Positions 53,095-63,599 are shown, numbered from the stretch's first letter. The stretch is DNA of 64,000 nucleotides from GCA-002726655 sp046582185 (GCA_046582185.1 JAYGEX010000041.1:62001-126000), one strand, 5' to 3'. Notes: generated by a model from the letters alone, not told the origin. Translations and numbers: made by a program.

Positions 53095-54180
53095 ATGTCC
53101 TACGAACGAAAGAACATTCAGGCAATGACAGCTTATGTCTCGGGCGAGCAACCTGATGCGCAGGATGTCATCAAGCTCAATACCAATGAGAATCCGTATC
53201 CACCTTCTGCCAAAATTCAACAGCTAACCGCAAACTTTAATATAGATTCGCTGCGGCGCTACCCTCCCCCAACCGCCAACAGATTTCGCGACATCGCTGC
53301 CACCATCCACAAGGTAGGCAGAGGCAACATCATTGCGACCCGCGGCGGAGATGAATTACTGAGACTACTGATCACGACTTTTGTTGATCCCCGTGAAACC
53401 ATCGGCATGACAGATCCAACCTACTCTCTCTATCCAGTGCTTGCACAGATACAGGATTGCAAAGTATTTAAAGTTCCACTAAATGAGGACTGGTCGTTAC
53501 CGCAGGACTTCGCAAAGCAGATCAATGCTGCCGGTTGCAAGCTGACCCTGTTGGTAAACCCCCATGCGCCATCCGGCCAGCTGTTAAACACTCGACAACT
53601 TTCAGTAATTGCAGATGAGCTGAATTCCGTACTTCTTATTGATGAAGCATATGTAGATTTTGTGGTCGACGATTACGACGCTATTCCACTCATCTTTAAA
53701 CACGACAATGTTGTGATACTGAGGACCCTCAGCAAAGGTTATTCCCTGGCTGGACTTCGATTTGGTTATGGAATAGGCCCTGAGTCCATCATCACGCCGA
53801 TGGTTGATAAGACCAGGGATAGCTACAATCTTGATTTGCTCTGCCAGCAAATTGCAGAGGCGGCACTTTTTGATCGAAGCCATGCGCTCAAAAATTGCCA
53901 ACTGGTTATAGAGCAGCGGGGTCGAATGGAAGCTGCGTTTAGTGAGCATGGATTTGAAGCCCTGAAATCCCAGGCAAATTTCCTGTTACTAACAGTAACA
54001 AATGAGCTTCAAAACCGGTCAGGAAAGACAGCGGAGGACATTTATCAAGCCTTAAAGATACGCAACATTCTGGTTCGATATTTTCCCGAAGAGCGTTTGC
54101 AGAATAAGCTGCGCATAACGATTGGCACTAAAGATGAGAACAGCGCAATTCTGGAGGCGCTGGGTACTATTCTAGCTTAA
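53095..54180 (+). CDS. Histidinol-phosphate aminotransferase-like (HisC family)
   Basis: A 361-residue fold-type I PLP aminotransferase from ATG 53095, the usual HisC length. It has INTNENPYPPS-like N-terminal residues (LNTNENPYPPSAKIQ), RGGDELLRLLI, DPTYSLYPVLAQIQDCKVFK, the substrate-binding DEAYVDF and the PLP-lysine in LRTLSKGYSLAGLRFGYG. An in-frame TTG at 52996 with a GGAGAAG upstream would add 33 atypical residues. It probably transaminates histidinol phosphate or an aromatic/2-oxo acid; no other his gene is nearby. Confidence 0.85.
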   Translation: MSYERKNIQAMTAYVSGEQPDAQDVIKLNTNENPYPPSAKIQQLTANFNIDSLRRYPPPTANRFRDIAATIHKVGRGNIIATRGGDELLRLLITTFVDPRETIGMTDPTYSLYPVLAQIQDCKVFKVPLNEDWSLPQDFAKQINAAGCKLTLLVNPHAPSGQLLNTRQLSVIADELNSVLLIDEAYVDFVVDDYDAIPLIFKHDNVVILRTLSKGYSLAGLRFGYGIGPESIITPMVDKTRDSYNLDLLCQQIAEAALFDRSHALKNCQLVIEQRGRMEAAFSEHGFEALKSQANFLLLTVTNELQNRSGKTAEDIYQALKIRNILVRYFPEERLQNKLRITIGTKDENSAILEALGTILA

Positions 54181-54221
54181 GCCGCTTTCCTGTCTGCTAA
54201 ATCACTGTTATAAAGGAATTT

Positions 54222-55601
54222 ATGTCTATTATCGTAATGATCAATCTGCTGCTTTTTGTGGCCCTTATGTACTCACTTTCGAGGATGGGAGGGCGTGGCT
54301 ATAGCCTCTCTCAGCGGGTCCTTACCAGCCTCATTCTGGGTGCAGCTGTTGGCCTGCTCATGCAATTTATCTATGGCACTGAAACCATCGCTGCCACGCT
54401 GGAGTGGAGCAACATTATTGGTAGTGGTTATATAAGCCTGCTCAAGATGATCGTTATGCCGCTAATACTGGTGTCCATGATTGCAGCGGTCGTTCGCATG
54501 GAAGAAATTGCAACCCTGGGTAAGATCGGCGGCATCGTTATTGGCATTCTGATCGTCACCACCATGATTGCATCACTGGTGGGCATTACGATAACCAATC
54601 TGTTTGAACTCACCGCTGAAGGTCTTACACAGGGAGCCCGGGAACTTGCCAGGGCTGAGGTGCTCGAATTCCGTCGCGGTGCAGTGAGTAATCTCAGCTT
54701 CCCACAAATCATCGTCAGCTTTATCCCGCAAAACATATTCAGTGATCTGGCAGGGCTTCGACCGACTTCAATCATAGCCGTAGTAATATTTGGCATCCTG
54801 ACTGGTATCGCCGGACTGGCAATGACCAGGGACGAACCAGAGCAAGGCAAACAGTTCAGGAATTTTGTGGAAGTGGCGCAAACCCTGGTCCTGAAACTGG
54901 TACGGATGGTCATTGCCTTAACGCCATATGGCGTATTGTCTCTGATGATGAAAGTGACAGCAGGCTCCGATGGAAATGACATACTGGATTTACTGAGCTT
55001 TATTGTCGCCTCTTATCTCGCCATCATAATTATGTTCTTCATCCATGGCCTGTTGCTCACTGCATTCAGTGTGAATGCCCTGGGATATTATAAAAAGGTA
55101 TGGCCCGTTCTGACCTTCGCCTTCACTTCCAGAAGCTCCGCTGCAACCATTCCCCTCAATGTGGAAACCCAAATTAAGGAGCTGGGAAATCACCCATCGA
55201 TTGCTAATTTCTCCGCTACCTTTGGCGCTACCATCGGGCAAAATGGCTGCGCCGGAATTTATCCGGCGATGTTAGCGGTCATGATCGCTCCGAGCATGGG
55301 CGTTGACCCTACTTCATTCAACTTTATCCTTACCCTTGTTGGCATCGTTGCGATTAGTTCTTTTGGTGTCGCCGGTGTTGGCGGTGGAGCGACATTTGCC
55401 GCGTTAATGGTTCTGCCTGCCCTTGGCTTCCCTATTGTTCTGGCGGCGCTGTTGATTTCCATTGAACCGCTAATCGACATGGCAAGAACGGCGCTCAATG
55501 TAAATGGAGCAATGACTGCAGGAACGATTACTAACCGTATTCTGAAACTGAAAGATTCATCATCTGAGGGTATTTCAAATGATGCAGCCATTCCTGATTA
55601 G
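54222..55601 (+). CDS. Dicarboxylate/amino acid:cation symporter (TcyP/DctA-like)
   Basis: A 459-residue membrane transporter with a long N-terminal part, LKMIVMPLILVSMIAAVVRM, and the family signature region FAFTSRSSAATIPLN then NGCAGIYPAMLAVMIAP. The AGVGGGATFAALMVLPALG stretch completes the hairpin region. The family takes up glutamate, aspartate, C4-dicarboxylates or cystine with Na+ or H+; the pattern is closest to L-cystine TcyP. It follows the HisC-like gene by 41 bp. Confidence 0.88.
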   Translation: MSIIVMINLLLFVALMYSLSRMGGRGYSLSQRVLTSLILGAAVGLLMQFIYGTETIAATLEWSNIIGSGYISLLKMIVMPLILVSMIAAVVRMEEIATLGKIGGIVIGILIVTTMIASLVGITITNLFELTAEGLTQGARELARAEVLEFRRGAVSNLSFPQIIVSFIPQNIFSDLAGLRPTSIIAVVIFGILTGIAGLAMTRDEPEQGKQFRNFVEVAQTLVLKLVRMVIALTPYGVLSLMMKVTAGSDGNDILDLLSFIVASYLAIIIMFFIHGLLLTAFSVNALGYYKKVWPVLTFAFTSRSSAATIPLNVETQIKELGNHPSIANFSATFGATIGQNGCAGIYPAMLAVMIAPSMGVDPTSFNFILTLVGIVAISSFGVAGVGGGATFAALMVLPALGFPIVLAALLISIEPLIDMARTALNVNGAMTAGTITNRILKLKDSSSEGISNDAAIPD

Positions 55602-55679
55602 AAAGTTTGATTAGAGAGGCTGATTAGAAGAACTGACCTATATGGCGGATTTCAACGGCTGATTGGAAAGGTGGACTAA

Positions 55680-56156
55680 ATGGTAATCGTTGATATCGAC
55701 GACGATGCCCACACCGGGCAAATAGTACTGCAACCAAACCATAGCTGGTCCTGGCGCCTGAACCTCTATTTCCTGTACACCTTGATGGGAGTGTCTCTGA
55801 CAATTGGCGTCAACTTTTTATTTATGGGTGCCTGGTTGGTTCTGCCATTTTCTATTCTGGAAATGTTATTCCTCCTTGCCTGCATGTACCACTGCGTTCT
55901 CCAGTGCAGACGCCAGGAAGTCATTACCGTTACCCAATATGAGGTGCGTATCGAAAAGGGCATGCGGCATCCTTCCGAATGCTGGGACTACAAACGGCTA
56001 TGGGCCAAATTTCTGGTTCAGCAGCCGAAACATCCATGGGACCCTGCCATCGTCAGTATTCGATCTCACGGGCAGGAACTTGAACTCGGCAGCTTTCTCA
56101 ATCGTCAGGACAAGATTGAGCTAATCGAACACTTGAAGCGGGTTGTACCAGCTTGA
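55680..56156 (+). CDS. DUF2244-domain membrane protein
   Basis: A 158-residue protein with two adjacent hydrophobic helices (LYFLYTLMGVSLTIGVNFLF, then ILEMLFLLACMYHCVLQCRR) and a C-terminal soluble part (SIRSHGQELELGSFLNRQDK). This is the DUF2244 layout. In many Gammaproteobacteria DUF2244 genes lie next to cytochrome oxidase genes; here the cox operon is 13 kb away. Confidence 0.85.
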   Translation: MVIVDIDDDAHTGQIVLQPNHSWSWRLNLYFLYTLMGVSLTIGVNFLFMGAWLVLPFSILEMLFLLACMYHCVLQCRRQEVITVTQYEVRIEKGMRHPSECWDYKRLWAKFLVQQPKHPWDPAIVSIRSHGQELELGSFLNRQDKIELIEHLKRVVPA

Positions 56157-56188
56157 TGGACATTTGATAAGAGCCAGATAAACAAGCG

Positions 56189-57043
56189 CTAGTCGACCAC
56201 TCTTATCAACCCTTCCTGGGCAACTGAGGCAATCAGCGTACCATCCTGTGCATACATGGTTCCCCGATTGAATCCACGTGAGCCACTTGCGGCTGGACTA
56301 TCCTGGCAGAACAGAATCCACTCATCAAAGCGGAACTCACGGTGAAACCACATCGCGTGATCAAGGCTGGCCGTCATCATGCCGCTGACAAAGGACTTTC
56401 CATGGGGCATCAGGCAAGTACTTAGAATGCCCATGTCCGAGGCATAAGCCAGGAGGCATTGATGCATGCTCATATCATCGCCAAGCGGCTCCTTCGCTCG
56501 AAACCAGATCTTGTTATAAGGCGGGCGCTTGACCGGATTCATATAATCGTAATTCTCGACTCTCTTCATCTCAATTGGCCGCTCACGATTTAACATTTCC
56601 CGCATATATTCAGGAATTGAATCTGCGCGATTAGCAGCCACTTCCTCGTCCGACAATAGTTCGTCCGGCCCCGGGACATCAGGCATTTCAGTCTGATGGC
56701 TCAGCCCTTCTTCGGGCACGTGAAATGAGGCAGACATATTAAATATCGCCTCGCCGCGCTGGATCGCAACCACGCGCCTGGTGGTGAAACTTCGGCCATC
56801 GCGAATACGGTCAACTTCATAAACAATCGGGATCGACGGGTCGCCCGGCCGCAGAAAGTAGCCGTGAAGAGAATGACACGGACGTTGCTCAACGGTTCGC
56901 AGCGCTGCAACTAATGCCTGCCCGATAACCAAGCCGCCAAACACTCTTGGAAACGGCGTAGACTCGCTGCTTCCCCGGAACAAATTGGTTTCAATCTGTT
57001 CCAGGTGAAGGTGCGTCAGCAAGGTCTCTTGCGCTGTACTCAT
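56189..57043 (-). CDS. tesB: Acyl-CoA thioesterase II (TesB)
   Basis: A 284-residue double-hotdog thioesterase that hydrolyses medium to long acyl-CoA. It starts at ATG 57043, eight bases after GGAG. Typical segments: HLEQIETNLFRGSS, RVFGGLVIGQALVAALRT, HSLHGYFLRPGDPSIPIVYE, SLDHAMWFHREFRFDEWILF and GSRGFNRGTMY. It is convergent with the DUF2244 gene. Its start faces the end of comEC, a gap of about 100 bp. Confidence 0.95.
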   Translation of the reverse strand: MSTAQETLLTHLHLEQIETNLFRGSSESTPFPRVFGGLVIGQALVAALRTVEQRPCHSLHGYFLRPGDPSIPIVYEVDRIRDGRSFTTRRVVAIQRGEAIFNMSASFHVPEEGLSHQTEMPDVPGPDELLSDEEVAANRADSIPEYMREMLNRERPIEMKRVENYDYMNPVKRPPYNKIWFRAKEPLGDDMSMHQCLLAYASDMGILSTCLMPHGKSFVSGMMTASLDHAMWFHREFRFDEWILFCQDSPAASGSRGFNRGTMYAQDGTLIASVAQEGLIRVVD

Positions 57044-57139
57044 GTCGTAACTCCAAATTTTGATGCGCCGCAGCATCCCGCGCTTGTGGAAAGAAAGCAA
57101 CAACAATTTGAGGCAATATTCAGTTCCAATATATTACCG

Positions 57140-59428
57140 TCAAATTTTTCGGTGCCAGAATCTTCTCTCCATGACCCTGGCCAGCTCTATTTTTTGAACA
57201 CCTTTCTTTCCAAGGGAAAAGGATATCGCGCCATAATCAGCAGTATTTAATATCTTGATGTGCCTCGTTTTATATCTGCGCAGTACAATCCCATGAGGGT
57301 GATCGAATCGATTGTTGAACCCGGACGAAACAACGGCGATTTCAGGTTGCACATGATTAATCAGCCCAATGGACGAGGAGCTTTTGCTGCCATGATGAGG
57401 CATCGACATGATGGTGATATTGGGGAGGTTTCTTCCCTGAAGCAGATGCTCGGACTTATCTTCAATATCTCCCGTCAACAAGATGCCCCAGTGTTCTGTA
57501 TATGCGAGCAATATGCATGATGTTTCATTTCCCAGCATGTCCTCATCATTGAAACTAAACATCTCAAACTTGACCCCATCGACCGCCCAATGGTGCATTG
57601 AGTCACATTGAAGCTGAGCATCATCAAATGGCGAGACAAGTCTCTTTACTTTGAACTTGGCTTGAATCGCCTCCATCCCCCCAGCATGATCGTTATCTCC
57701 ATGACTGACGATAAAGGTATCAATCTCGTGGACGCCCAGACGGCGTAACACAGGTGCAACAATTTGCGCTCCACTATCGAAGCGCTTGCCAAATCTTGGC
57801 CCGGCATCATAAAGCAGATCATGGTTCTCAGTCTGGAGTAAGACGCTTAAACCCTGACCTACATCAATGAAGGTAAGTTGCAGCTCAATGTCACTGGATA
57901 AGCTGACGCCATTGAATAGTGGTAGTAATGGCAACAGGCCTAGCCACCTGGGAACAATGTATCCCGGGGAAAGCAGAATAAGCACCCCGGCAACTGAAAG
58001 GAGAACGATCTCTGTTACCAGGCCACTGCCATGATAGACCCAGTCAAATGCTGCAATTTGTTGAATGCCCTTCCAGAGCAGTGACAGGCACTGCTCCCCA
58101 AAGCTTAAGAAAATTGACGCAAGCACTGCACTCAAGGGTAAGGTGATGACAAAGGCCATCAGCAAAGGGATGACGCTGAGGCTAATGAAAGGTATGGCAA
58201 TAATGTTCACCAGGAAGGAGACCATCGAAACCTGAAATACCAGATGCAGCAGGATTGGAAACATGGCAACAGACACAATCCATTGGGTCTTCATGCCTTT
58301 CATAACAAGGCCAACAACAACCTTCAGGCCGATGCCCTGACTACTATTTTTAGGAACCCGGTCGACACGACCAATGAAGCCATATAACAAGGAAAATACC
58401 GCAGCAAAGGACAACCAAAATCCTGTTTGAAGAACCGCAAAGGGCTGAAAAAGTACCACACCCAGGAGCGACAGGCTGAACATTGCTGTTGCCGTGACCT
58501 TTCGCTTTAGGCACAAGGCAAGCAATACAACTGAAGTCATAATAAATGCCCGCTGAACCGGCAATCCAAGCCCAGCCATTGACGCGTAGGCACCGGTAAA
58601 TATGATCGTCAGGAGGCTGACCACACGAATAGAGCTAAATGCCAGCCTGAACACTCGAAACGCCATCGCCGCAATGAGGCCAACATGTAAGCCGGAAATG
58701 ATTAACAGGTGATTTGTGCCGGTCTGGGATAGTTGCCCCCAGTCGGCTCTGGAAATCTGCGCCGTTTCGCCGATAGTCAGGGCAATCAGCAAACCTTTAA
58801 CCGGGGATTGTTGAAGTCGTCGCTCCATCTCGCCCCTTACCCAATAGCGAAGAGAATGGTGTAATTGCGCCCACGGTCTGCGAGCCAGCAATGCATACTC
58901 TTCATCATTTTTGACATATCCGCGGCCGTTGATTCCCTGGGTCATCAGCCATGCCTCATAGTCGAACAGTCCGGGATTAAGGCTCGCACTTGGATGTGAG
59001 AGTTTTACTTTCAGCCGGAACCTGTCCCCTGGCCTGACCTCCACTTCTGAGCGATACCATGAAATCGCAACCCTCCCCTGCCAGCAGGAATGGCAATCTT
59101 CAATGTCATCAACTTCAAACCTGAACTGGCTAATTCCATCCCGAACCGATGGCAAACCAATAACATTCCCCGTCACCACAAGCTCGTTACCTATCAGGTG
59201 TTCCGGCAGGCGATCGCGGAGGTTCATCTCGCCATTGAGCATTGTGAACATAAAGCCGAGGCCAAAAGCGCATAATGGCAAGGCTCGCTTGAATCGCAAA
59301 CCATAGAAGGCAAGGGGCAGGATCATGCACAGTGGCGCTGCTGCTGGTAGTTCCTGTGGTAGTTCCGGCAAATTCGCCACCAGTAGGACCGCCATGACAA
59401 ATATGACGATGGCTACATTCATTCCCAT
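57140..59428 (-). CDS. comEC: DNA internalisation competence protein ComEC/Rec2
   Basis: A 762-residue inner-membrane protein. N-terminal helices and an OB-like DUF4131 region (VVTGNVIGLPSVRDG, GLFDYEAWLMTQGINGRGYV), then the Competence channel domain (NHLLIISGLHVGLIAAM, AFIMTSVVLLALCLKR) and a C-terminal metallo-beta-lactamase domain (FIDVGQGLSVLLQTENHDLL, SHGDNDHAGGMEA near 577, MSMPHHGSKSSS). ComEC carries single-stranded DNA across the inner membrane during natural transformation. In relatives exbB follows directly; here TesB and the large insert come next. Confidence 0.95.
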   Translation of the reverse strand: MGMNVAIVIFVMAVLLVANLPELPQELPAAAPLCMILPLAFYGLRFKRALPLCAFGLGFMFTMLNGEMNLRDRLPEHLIGNELVVTGNVIGLPSVRDGISQFRFEVDDIEDCHSCWQGRVAISWYRSEVEVRPGDRFRLKVKLSHPSASLNPGLFDYEAWLMTQGINGRGYVKNDEEYALLARRPWAQLHHSLRYWVRGEMERRLQQSPVKGLLIALTIGETAQISRADWGQLSQTGTNHLLIISGLHVGLIAAMAFRVFRLAFSSIRVVSLLTIIFTGAYASMAGLGLPVQRAFIMTSVVLLALCLKRKVTATAMFSLSLLGVVLFQPFAVLQTGFWLSFAAVFSLLYGFIGRVDRVPKNSSQGIGLKVVVGLVMKGMKTQWIVSVAMFPILLHLVFQVSMVSFLVNIIAIPFISLSVIPLLMAFVITLPLSAVLASIFLSFGEQCLSLLWKGIQQIAAFDWVYHGSGLVTEIVLLSVAGVLILLSPGYIVPRWLGLLPLLPLFNGVSLSSDIELQLTFIDVGQGLSVLLQTENHDLLYDAGPRFGKRFDSGAQIVAPVLRRLGVHEIDTFIVSHGDNDHAGGMEAIQAKFKVKRLVSPFDDAQLQCDSMHHWAVDGVKFEMFSFNDEDMLGNETSCILLAYTEHWGILLTGDIEDKSEHLLQGRNLPNITIMSMPHHGSKSSSSIGLINHVQPEIAVVSSGFNNRFDHPHGIVLRRYKTRHIKILNTADYGAISFSLGKKGVQKIELARVMERRFWHRKI

Positions 59429-59686
59429 ATTTGAATGAACTCTTCAAGTGACCGCTAGTGGTATTCTCTTAAAACGACGCGGGTCATTGCCCTGTCTGCA
59501 CTGGTATTTTTGTTGCCCGCATCTAGTTCTTGCCCTGATTCTAAGACCGCTGATGTTACATCCTTCACCAGTCATTGAATTTATTGCCCAGCAAAATTTG
59601 GGTTCTGCGTTTTCTATTTAATTAACCTACTTTCCGGACCGGCACTAACTAGGCATAATAGGACCTGCAACAAGACACCTATATTC

Positions 59687-60208
59687 ATGCCATTTAAGAA
59701 ATACCTCCCAAAGAAGGAAGATCTGCTCGAAATAAAATCGCTTCGCATTCTGGGAGACAAAATATTCGAACCCAATCTATGGCACTTCAACCGCCATTCC
59801 GTGTCTTGTGCAGCACTCGTGGGCGGCATTTGCTGTTTCCTGCCGATACCGTTTCAAATGATTCCATGCATCTTCTTCTGCATTTTAATCCGCTGCAATG
59901 TTCCCCTGGCAGGGGCAATTGTCTGGATCAGCAACCCTATTACAATGCCGCCAATGATGTATTTTGCCTATCGTATAGGCTGTCTCTTGCTTGGTCAGCC
60001 GGATGAGTTAAACAGCATCGATATGAGCATTGAGTGGCTAACGACTCAAATTACACTGGTCTGGCAACCTTTGCTGCTCGGCGCCCTCGTCTGTGGGTTC
60101 ACCATGGGCACTACCGGTTATATGGCTGTGCGCCTCTACTGGCGCAGAAAAATCATCCGGCAATGGAGGCTGCGACGTGAAAGGATGAAATTCCCGGAAC
60201 ATGATTAA
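59687..60208 (+). CDS. DUF2062-domain membrane protein
   Basis: A 173-residue protein with the DUF2062 pattern: FCIFPMQ-like start of the membrane part (GICCFLPIPFQMIPCIFFC), VPLAGAIVWISNPITMPPMM and a charged C-terminus. Its position between comEC and lolE is the conserved gammaproteobacterial context. Function unknown. Confidence 0.9.
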   Translation: MPFKKYLPKKEDLLEIKSLRILGDKIFEPNLWHFNRHSVSCAALVGGICCFLPIPFQMIPCIFFCILIRCNVPLAGAIVWISNPITMPPMMYFAYRIGCLLLGQPDELNSIDMSIEWLTTQITLVWQPLLLGALVCGFTMGTTGYMAVRLYWRRKIIRQWRLRRERMKFPEHD

Positions 60209-60216
60209 TCACCAGC

Positions 60217-61416
60217 CTACTCGTTTCGCAGAACTCTCGCGGGTTCAAGAGAAGCGGCACGCCATGCGGGATAAAGTGTTGCCAGGAAGCTGATCGTTAA
60301 AGTAACGGCGACAATAATCGCAATATCAAAGAACCGAATGTCCGAGGGAACAGAGTCAAAATATGTACCGGCTAACATTCGACTGCCACTCAGGCTCTCA
60401 AAGAAACCGACCACATCGGTAATGTTGTAGGCCAGCAACAAGCCAAGCACAGTACCAATGGTGACGCCTGCAATACCAATAACGGCACCCTGAACTACAA
60501 ATATTTTCATTACCCCCATAGGCGCAAGGCCAAATGTTCTAAGCACGGCAATATCCTTCTGCTTGTCTTTAACCATCATGCTGAGACTGGAGACAATATT
60601 AAATGCTGCGATTGCAACAATGAGGGACAACAATAAGAACATCATTATCTTTTCCATTTTGACAGTCTGAAAAAAGTCCCCATATTGTTCAGTCCAGTCG
60701 GTGGACTTTCCCAATGCTTGCCACTCTGCGCGCACGATCGGCGCATCAAATACATTTGCCAATCGCAACCTAGTATCAATTTCAGTGCTGCCAAGAACCT
60801 TCTGCAATGCTGAATAGTTAACCAGCGCCAGGCGATAGTCCACTTCGGCATCAAGTTCGAAAGTGCCAACTAAGCGGAACCTGGAAATCTTCGGCGAAAC
60901 TGTATTGCCGTCCTTTGAGGGCTCCGGAATGACCATTACCAGATCATCGCCCACCATCACCCCCAGTCGATAAGCCAGAGGATGCCCTAGGATTATGCCC
61001 TGTGAGAACTCCGCCAGATCCTGCATTGATCCAACAACCATATAATCCGGAATAATTGACATACTTGATTCAATAGCGCTATCAATGCCGTAGAGTGAAA
61101 CCAGCTGGCTACTGGAACTATTGAGCAGCAGGCCACTCCTCTGCAGAAATGGCGCTCTCGCCAATATCCGCGGATCGTCACCCAAGTCGACATCTCCTTC
61201 GATTACCACATGCGGCACCACCCCCAATATTCGCTTTTTCAGTTCGCTATCAAAGCCATTCATCACTGATACAACGACAATCAGGGCGATAACCCCCAGG
61301 ACCATGCCAACGAGTGAAATAAGGGACACAAAAGATAGATACCGATTTTCGCTGGTTTCAGAAAGAGTCCTGGAAAACCCTGCGTAGCGAACGCCAACAA
61401 ACGTTGCAACACTCAT
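60217..61416 (-). CDS. lolE: Lipoprotein-releasing ABC transporter permease LolE
   Basis: A 399-residue permease with four helices and a large periplasmic loop. Key regions: FVSLISLVGMVLGVIALIVVVSVMNGF near the N-terminus and, in the membrane part, the three C-terminal helices (VAIAAFNIVSSLSMMVKDKQ, AVLRTFGLAPMGVMKIFVVQ, FLATLYPAWRAASLEPARVL). With LolC and LolD it pulls outer-membrane lipoproteins out of the inner membrane and hands them to LolA. It overlaps lolD by four bases (ATGA). Confidence 0.92.
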   Translation of the reverse strand: MSVATFVGVRYAGFSRTLSETSENRYLSFVSLISLVGMVLGVIALIVVVSVMNGFDSELKKRILGVVPHVVIEGDVDLGDDPRILARAPFLQRSGLLLNSSSSQLVSLYGIDSAIESSMSIIPDYMVVGSMQDLAEFSQGIILGHPLAYRLGVMVGDDLVMVIPEPSKDGNTVSPKISRFRLVGTFELDAEVDYRLALVNYSALQKVLGSTEIDTRLRLANVFDAPIVRAEWQALGKSTDWTEQYGDFFQTVKMEKIMMFLLLSLIVAIAAFNIVSSLSMMVKDKQKDIAVLRTFGLAPMGVMKIFVVQGAVIGIAGVTIGTVLGLLLAYNITDVVGFFESLSGSRMLAGTYFDSVPSDIRFFDIAIIVAVTLTISFLATLYPAWRAASLEPARVLRNE

Positions 61417-62198
61417 GCTTCGGACGCGCCAGAATGCTGTAGGGGATCAGGTCCGGATTCAGGTGCAGTATTGTGCAATCCTGACTGTTCAAGGCGACCG
61501 TTATGCAGGGTCAGTTTCCTATCCATTCGGTCCGCTAACTCATTATTGTGAGTGACAATAATAAAAGACATGTCCAGTTCCTGGCTGAGACTGATGATGA
61601 GTTGATTAACACCCTCTGCCGTTTTTTCATCGAGATTTCCGGTGGGTTCATCAGCCAGCACGCACTGGGGTTCTGCGACCAGAGCCCTGGCGATGGCAAC
61701 CCGCTGGCGTTCGCCGCCGGAGAGTTGTCCTGGCTTGTGTGTGCAACGCGATTCCAGCCCTACTCGCGCCAGTATCTCGTTCGCCCTCATCGACGCTTTG
61801 CTGCGGCTCATGCCGCCGATCAACAGCGGCATGGTAACGTTCTCCGTCGCTGTAAATTCTGCCATCAGGTAGTGAAACTGGTAAACAAATCCCAGGGTAG
61901 AGTTACGAATTTTACAGATCGCCTGCTCATCCAATGTTGACAGGTCTCGGCCATTAACATTGATCGTCCCAACATCCGGAGTATCAAGCCCGGCCAACAA
62001 ATGTAACAAGGTGCTCTTGCCACTACCGGACAAGCCAACGATAGCAACCCGCTCCCCTCTGGAAACAGACAGATCAATTCCATCAAGCACCTTGACACTA
62101 CCCTGCCCCTCACCGAATGTTTTTTCGATACCAGATGCCAGAATTACATACTTTTCGTTTTCTGATGTTGTTGATTCTTTAATAGTTTCACCCTTCAT
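61413..62198 (-). CDS. lolD: Lipoprotein-releasing ABC transporter ATPase LolD
   Basis: A 261-residue ATPase, slightly longer than E. coli LolD (233) at both ends. Walker A GLSGSGKSTLLHLL near 55, LolD motif FVYQFHYLMAEFTATENV, signature LSGGERQRVAIARALV and Walker B VLADEPTGNLDE. It powers LolCDE lipoprotein release. Overlaps lolC by 11 bases and lolE by four. Confidence 0.97.
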   Translation of the reverse strand: MKGETIKESTTSENEKYVILASGIEKTFGEGQGSVKVLDGIDLSVSRGERVAIVGLSGSGKSTLLHLLAGLDTPDVGTINVNGRDLSTLDEQAICKIRNSTLGFVYQFHYLMAEFTATENVTMPLLIGGMSRSKASMRANEILARVGLESRCTHKPGQLSGGERQRVAIARALVAEPQCVLADEPTGNLDEKTAEGVNQLIISLSQELDMSFIIVTHNNELADRMDRKLTLHNGRLEQSGLHNTAPESGPDPLQHSGASEA

Positions 62199-63471
62199 AT
62201 TGCAAGGCCTCGATAGGGTTTGCTGCAGCCGCCTTGGACGCCGGATAGATAGTGGCTATCAAGCATATAAGAAACGAAACTATGCCGATAACAAAGAGAT
62301 CAGAAGCCAGTAGTTTTGTTGGTAGATACTGAATGAAGTATTCATCCATCAAGCCCAGCCCCAGATTATTATCAATAAAGAAATAGATATCACTTAGCCA
62401 ATATGCGAGCACGCTGCCCAACACCAGTCCTATGCCGATGCCTGTGACGCCAACAAATATCCCATGGAGAATAAATATTCTCCTGATGGAACCAGGGGAA
62501 GCGCCCATGGTTCGCATGATGGCGATATCCGATCGTTTGTCCTGGACGGTCATCATAAGATTGGAAACCACGTTGAAGGCAGCAACTGCCACAAGCATGA
62601 GTAATAGCAGGAACATGGTGGTCTTCTGCATTTGTATTGCGTCATAGAGATTGCCGTGGCGACGCATCCAGCTATAGGCAAACAGGTTATCCTGCTCGGC
62701 GGCGAGAATCAGCTCGTGCAATATCCGTGGCGCATCGAACAGGTCTCTGAACTTGATTCGGAAGCCATCAATATGATGCTGACGTTTAATCTTCTGGGCA
62801 TCTCTTATGTGGAGATATAGTTGCGCCTGGTCAAGATCTGAGCCAACTTTAAACAGGCCGGATACCGTAAGACGCTTCATTGTCGGAGTTGGCCCGGCAA
62901 GTCCGAACCTCAATTCAGGTAATACCAGGGTTAATTTGTCACCAACATCGACGCCGATCCGAACTGCCAGTGGCTCACCCAAGACAACCTTGTAGCCACC
63001 CTGTGCAAGCGTATCCAGTGATCCTTTAATGAAGTAATTCTGAACAATCGAGACCTCTGTTTCAAGCGCCGGATCGATGCCAGTAAATGACACACCCGAC
63101 AGATTGCCATTGGCCAATACCAGGCCACTGCCTTCTACTATGGGCGCGATTCCTTCAATCTCTGCATGGGATTTCCACTCCTGTAATTGCCGCTGCCACC
63201 GGCTATCGGAAATTCTGATATCAGCCTGTCTGCTGTATATTACGCCATGGGGCACAACGCCAAGGACCCGGGATCGTAGCTCTTCTTCAAAGCCATTCAT
63301 CACAGATATCACGATCACTAATACGGCAACGCCGAGCACGAGGCCGGAGATTGATATCAGCGACATAAATGAAACCAGGTCGTCGGAGGTGCTTGATATG
63401 GAATACCGTGCTGCTACGTGCAAGCGCCAATCTCTTATACTCATTTTATTACGCCGATCTTGTACACGCAT
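62188..63471 (-). CDS. lolC: Lipoprotein-releasing ABC transporter permease LolC
   Basis: A 427-residue permease, paralogous to LolE: DLVSFMSLISISGLVLGVAV, MNGFEEELRSRVLGVVPHG and the C-terminal GASPGSIRRIFILHGIFVGV and LICLIATIYPASKAAAANPI. The first of the lolC-lolD-lolE operon. The start could also be ATG 63444 (MSIRDWRLHVAARY), which gives a more typical N-terminus. Confidence 0.93.
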   Translation of the reverse strand: MRVQDRRNKMSIRDWRLHVAARYSISSTSDDLVSFMSLISISGLVLGVAVLVIVISVMNGFEEELRSRVLGVVPHGVIYSRQADIRISDSRWQRQLQEWKSHAEIEGIAPIVEGSGLVLANGNLSGVSFTGIDPALETEVSIVQNYFIKGSLDTLAQGGYKVVLGEPLAVRIGVDVGDKLTLVLPELRFGLAGPTPTMKRLTVSGLFKVGSDLDQAQLYLHIRDAQKIKRQHHIDGFRIKFRDLFDAPRILHELILAAEQDNLFAYSWMRRHGNLYDAIQMQKTTMFLLLLMLVAVAAFNVVSNLMMTVQDKRSDIAIMRTMGASPGSIRRIFILHGIFVGVTGIGIGLVLGSVLAYWLSDIYFFIDNNLGLGLMDEYFIQYLPTKLLASDLFVIGIVSFLICLIATIYPASKAAAANPIEALQYEG

Positions 63472-63599
63472 TGATGCCCTGGATGTTGAAAGCGCATTGA
63501 ATCATGAATCCACTCAGGATTCACAAATCTCACTACACTTTTCAGCTGTTTACGCCAATAAGCTACAATAGCTTTTTAATCCAGCCGGAATAACAGCAG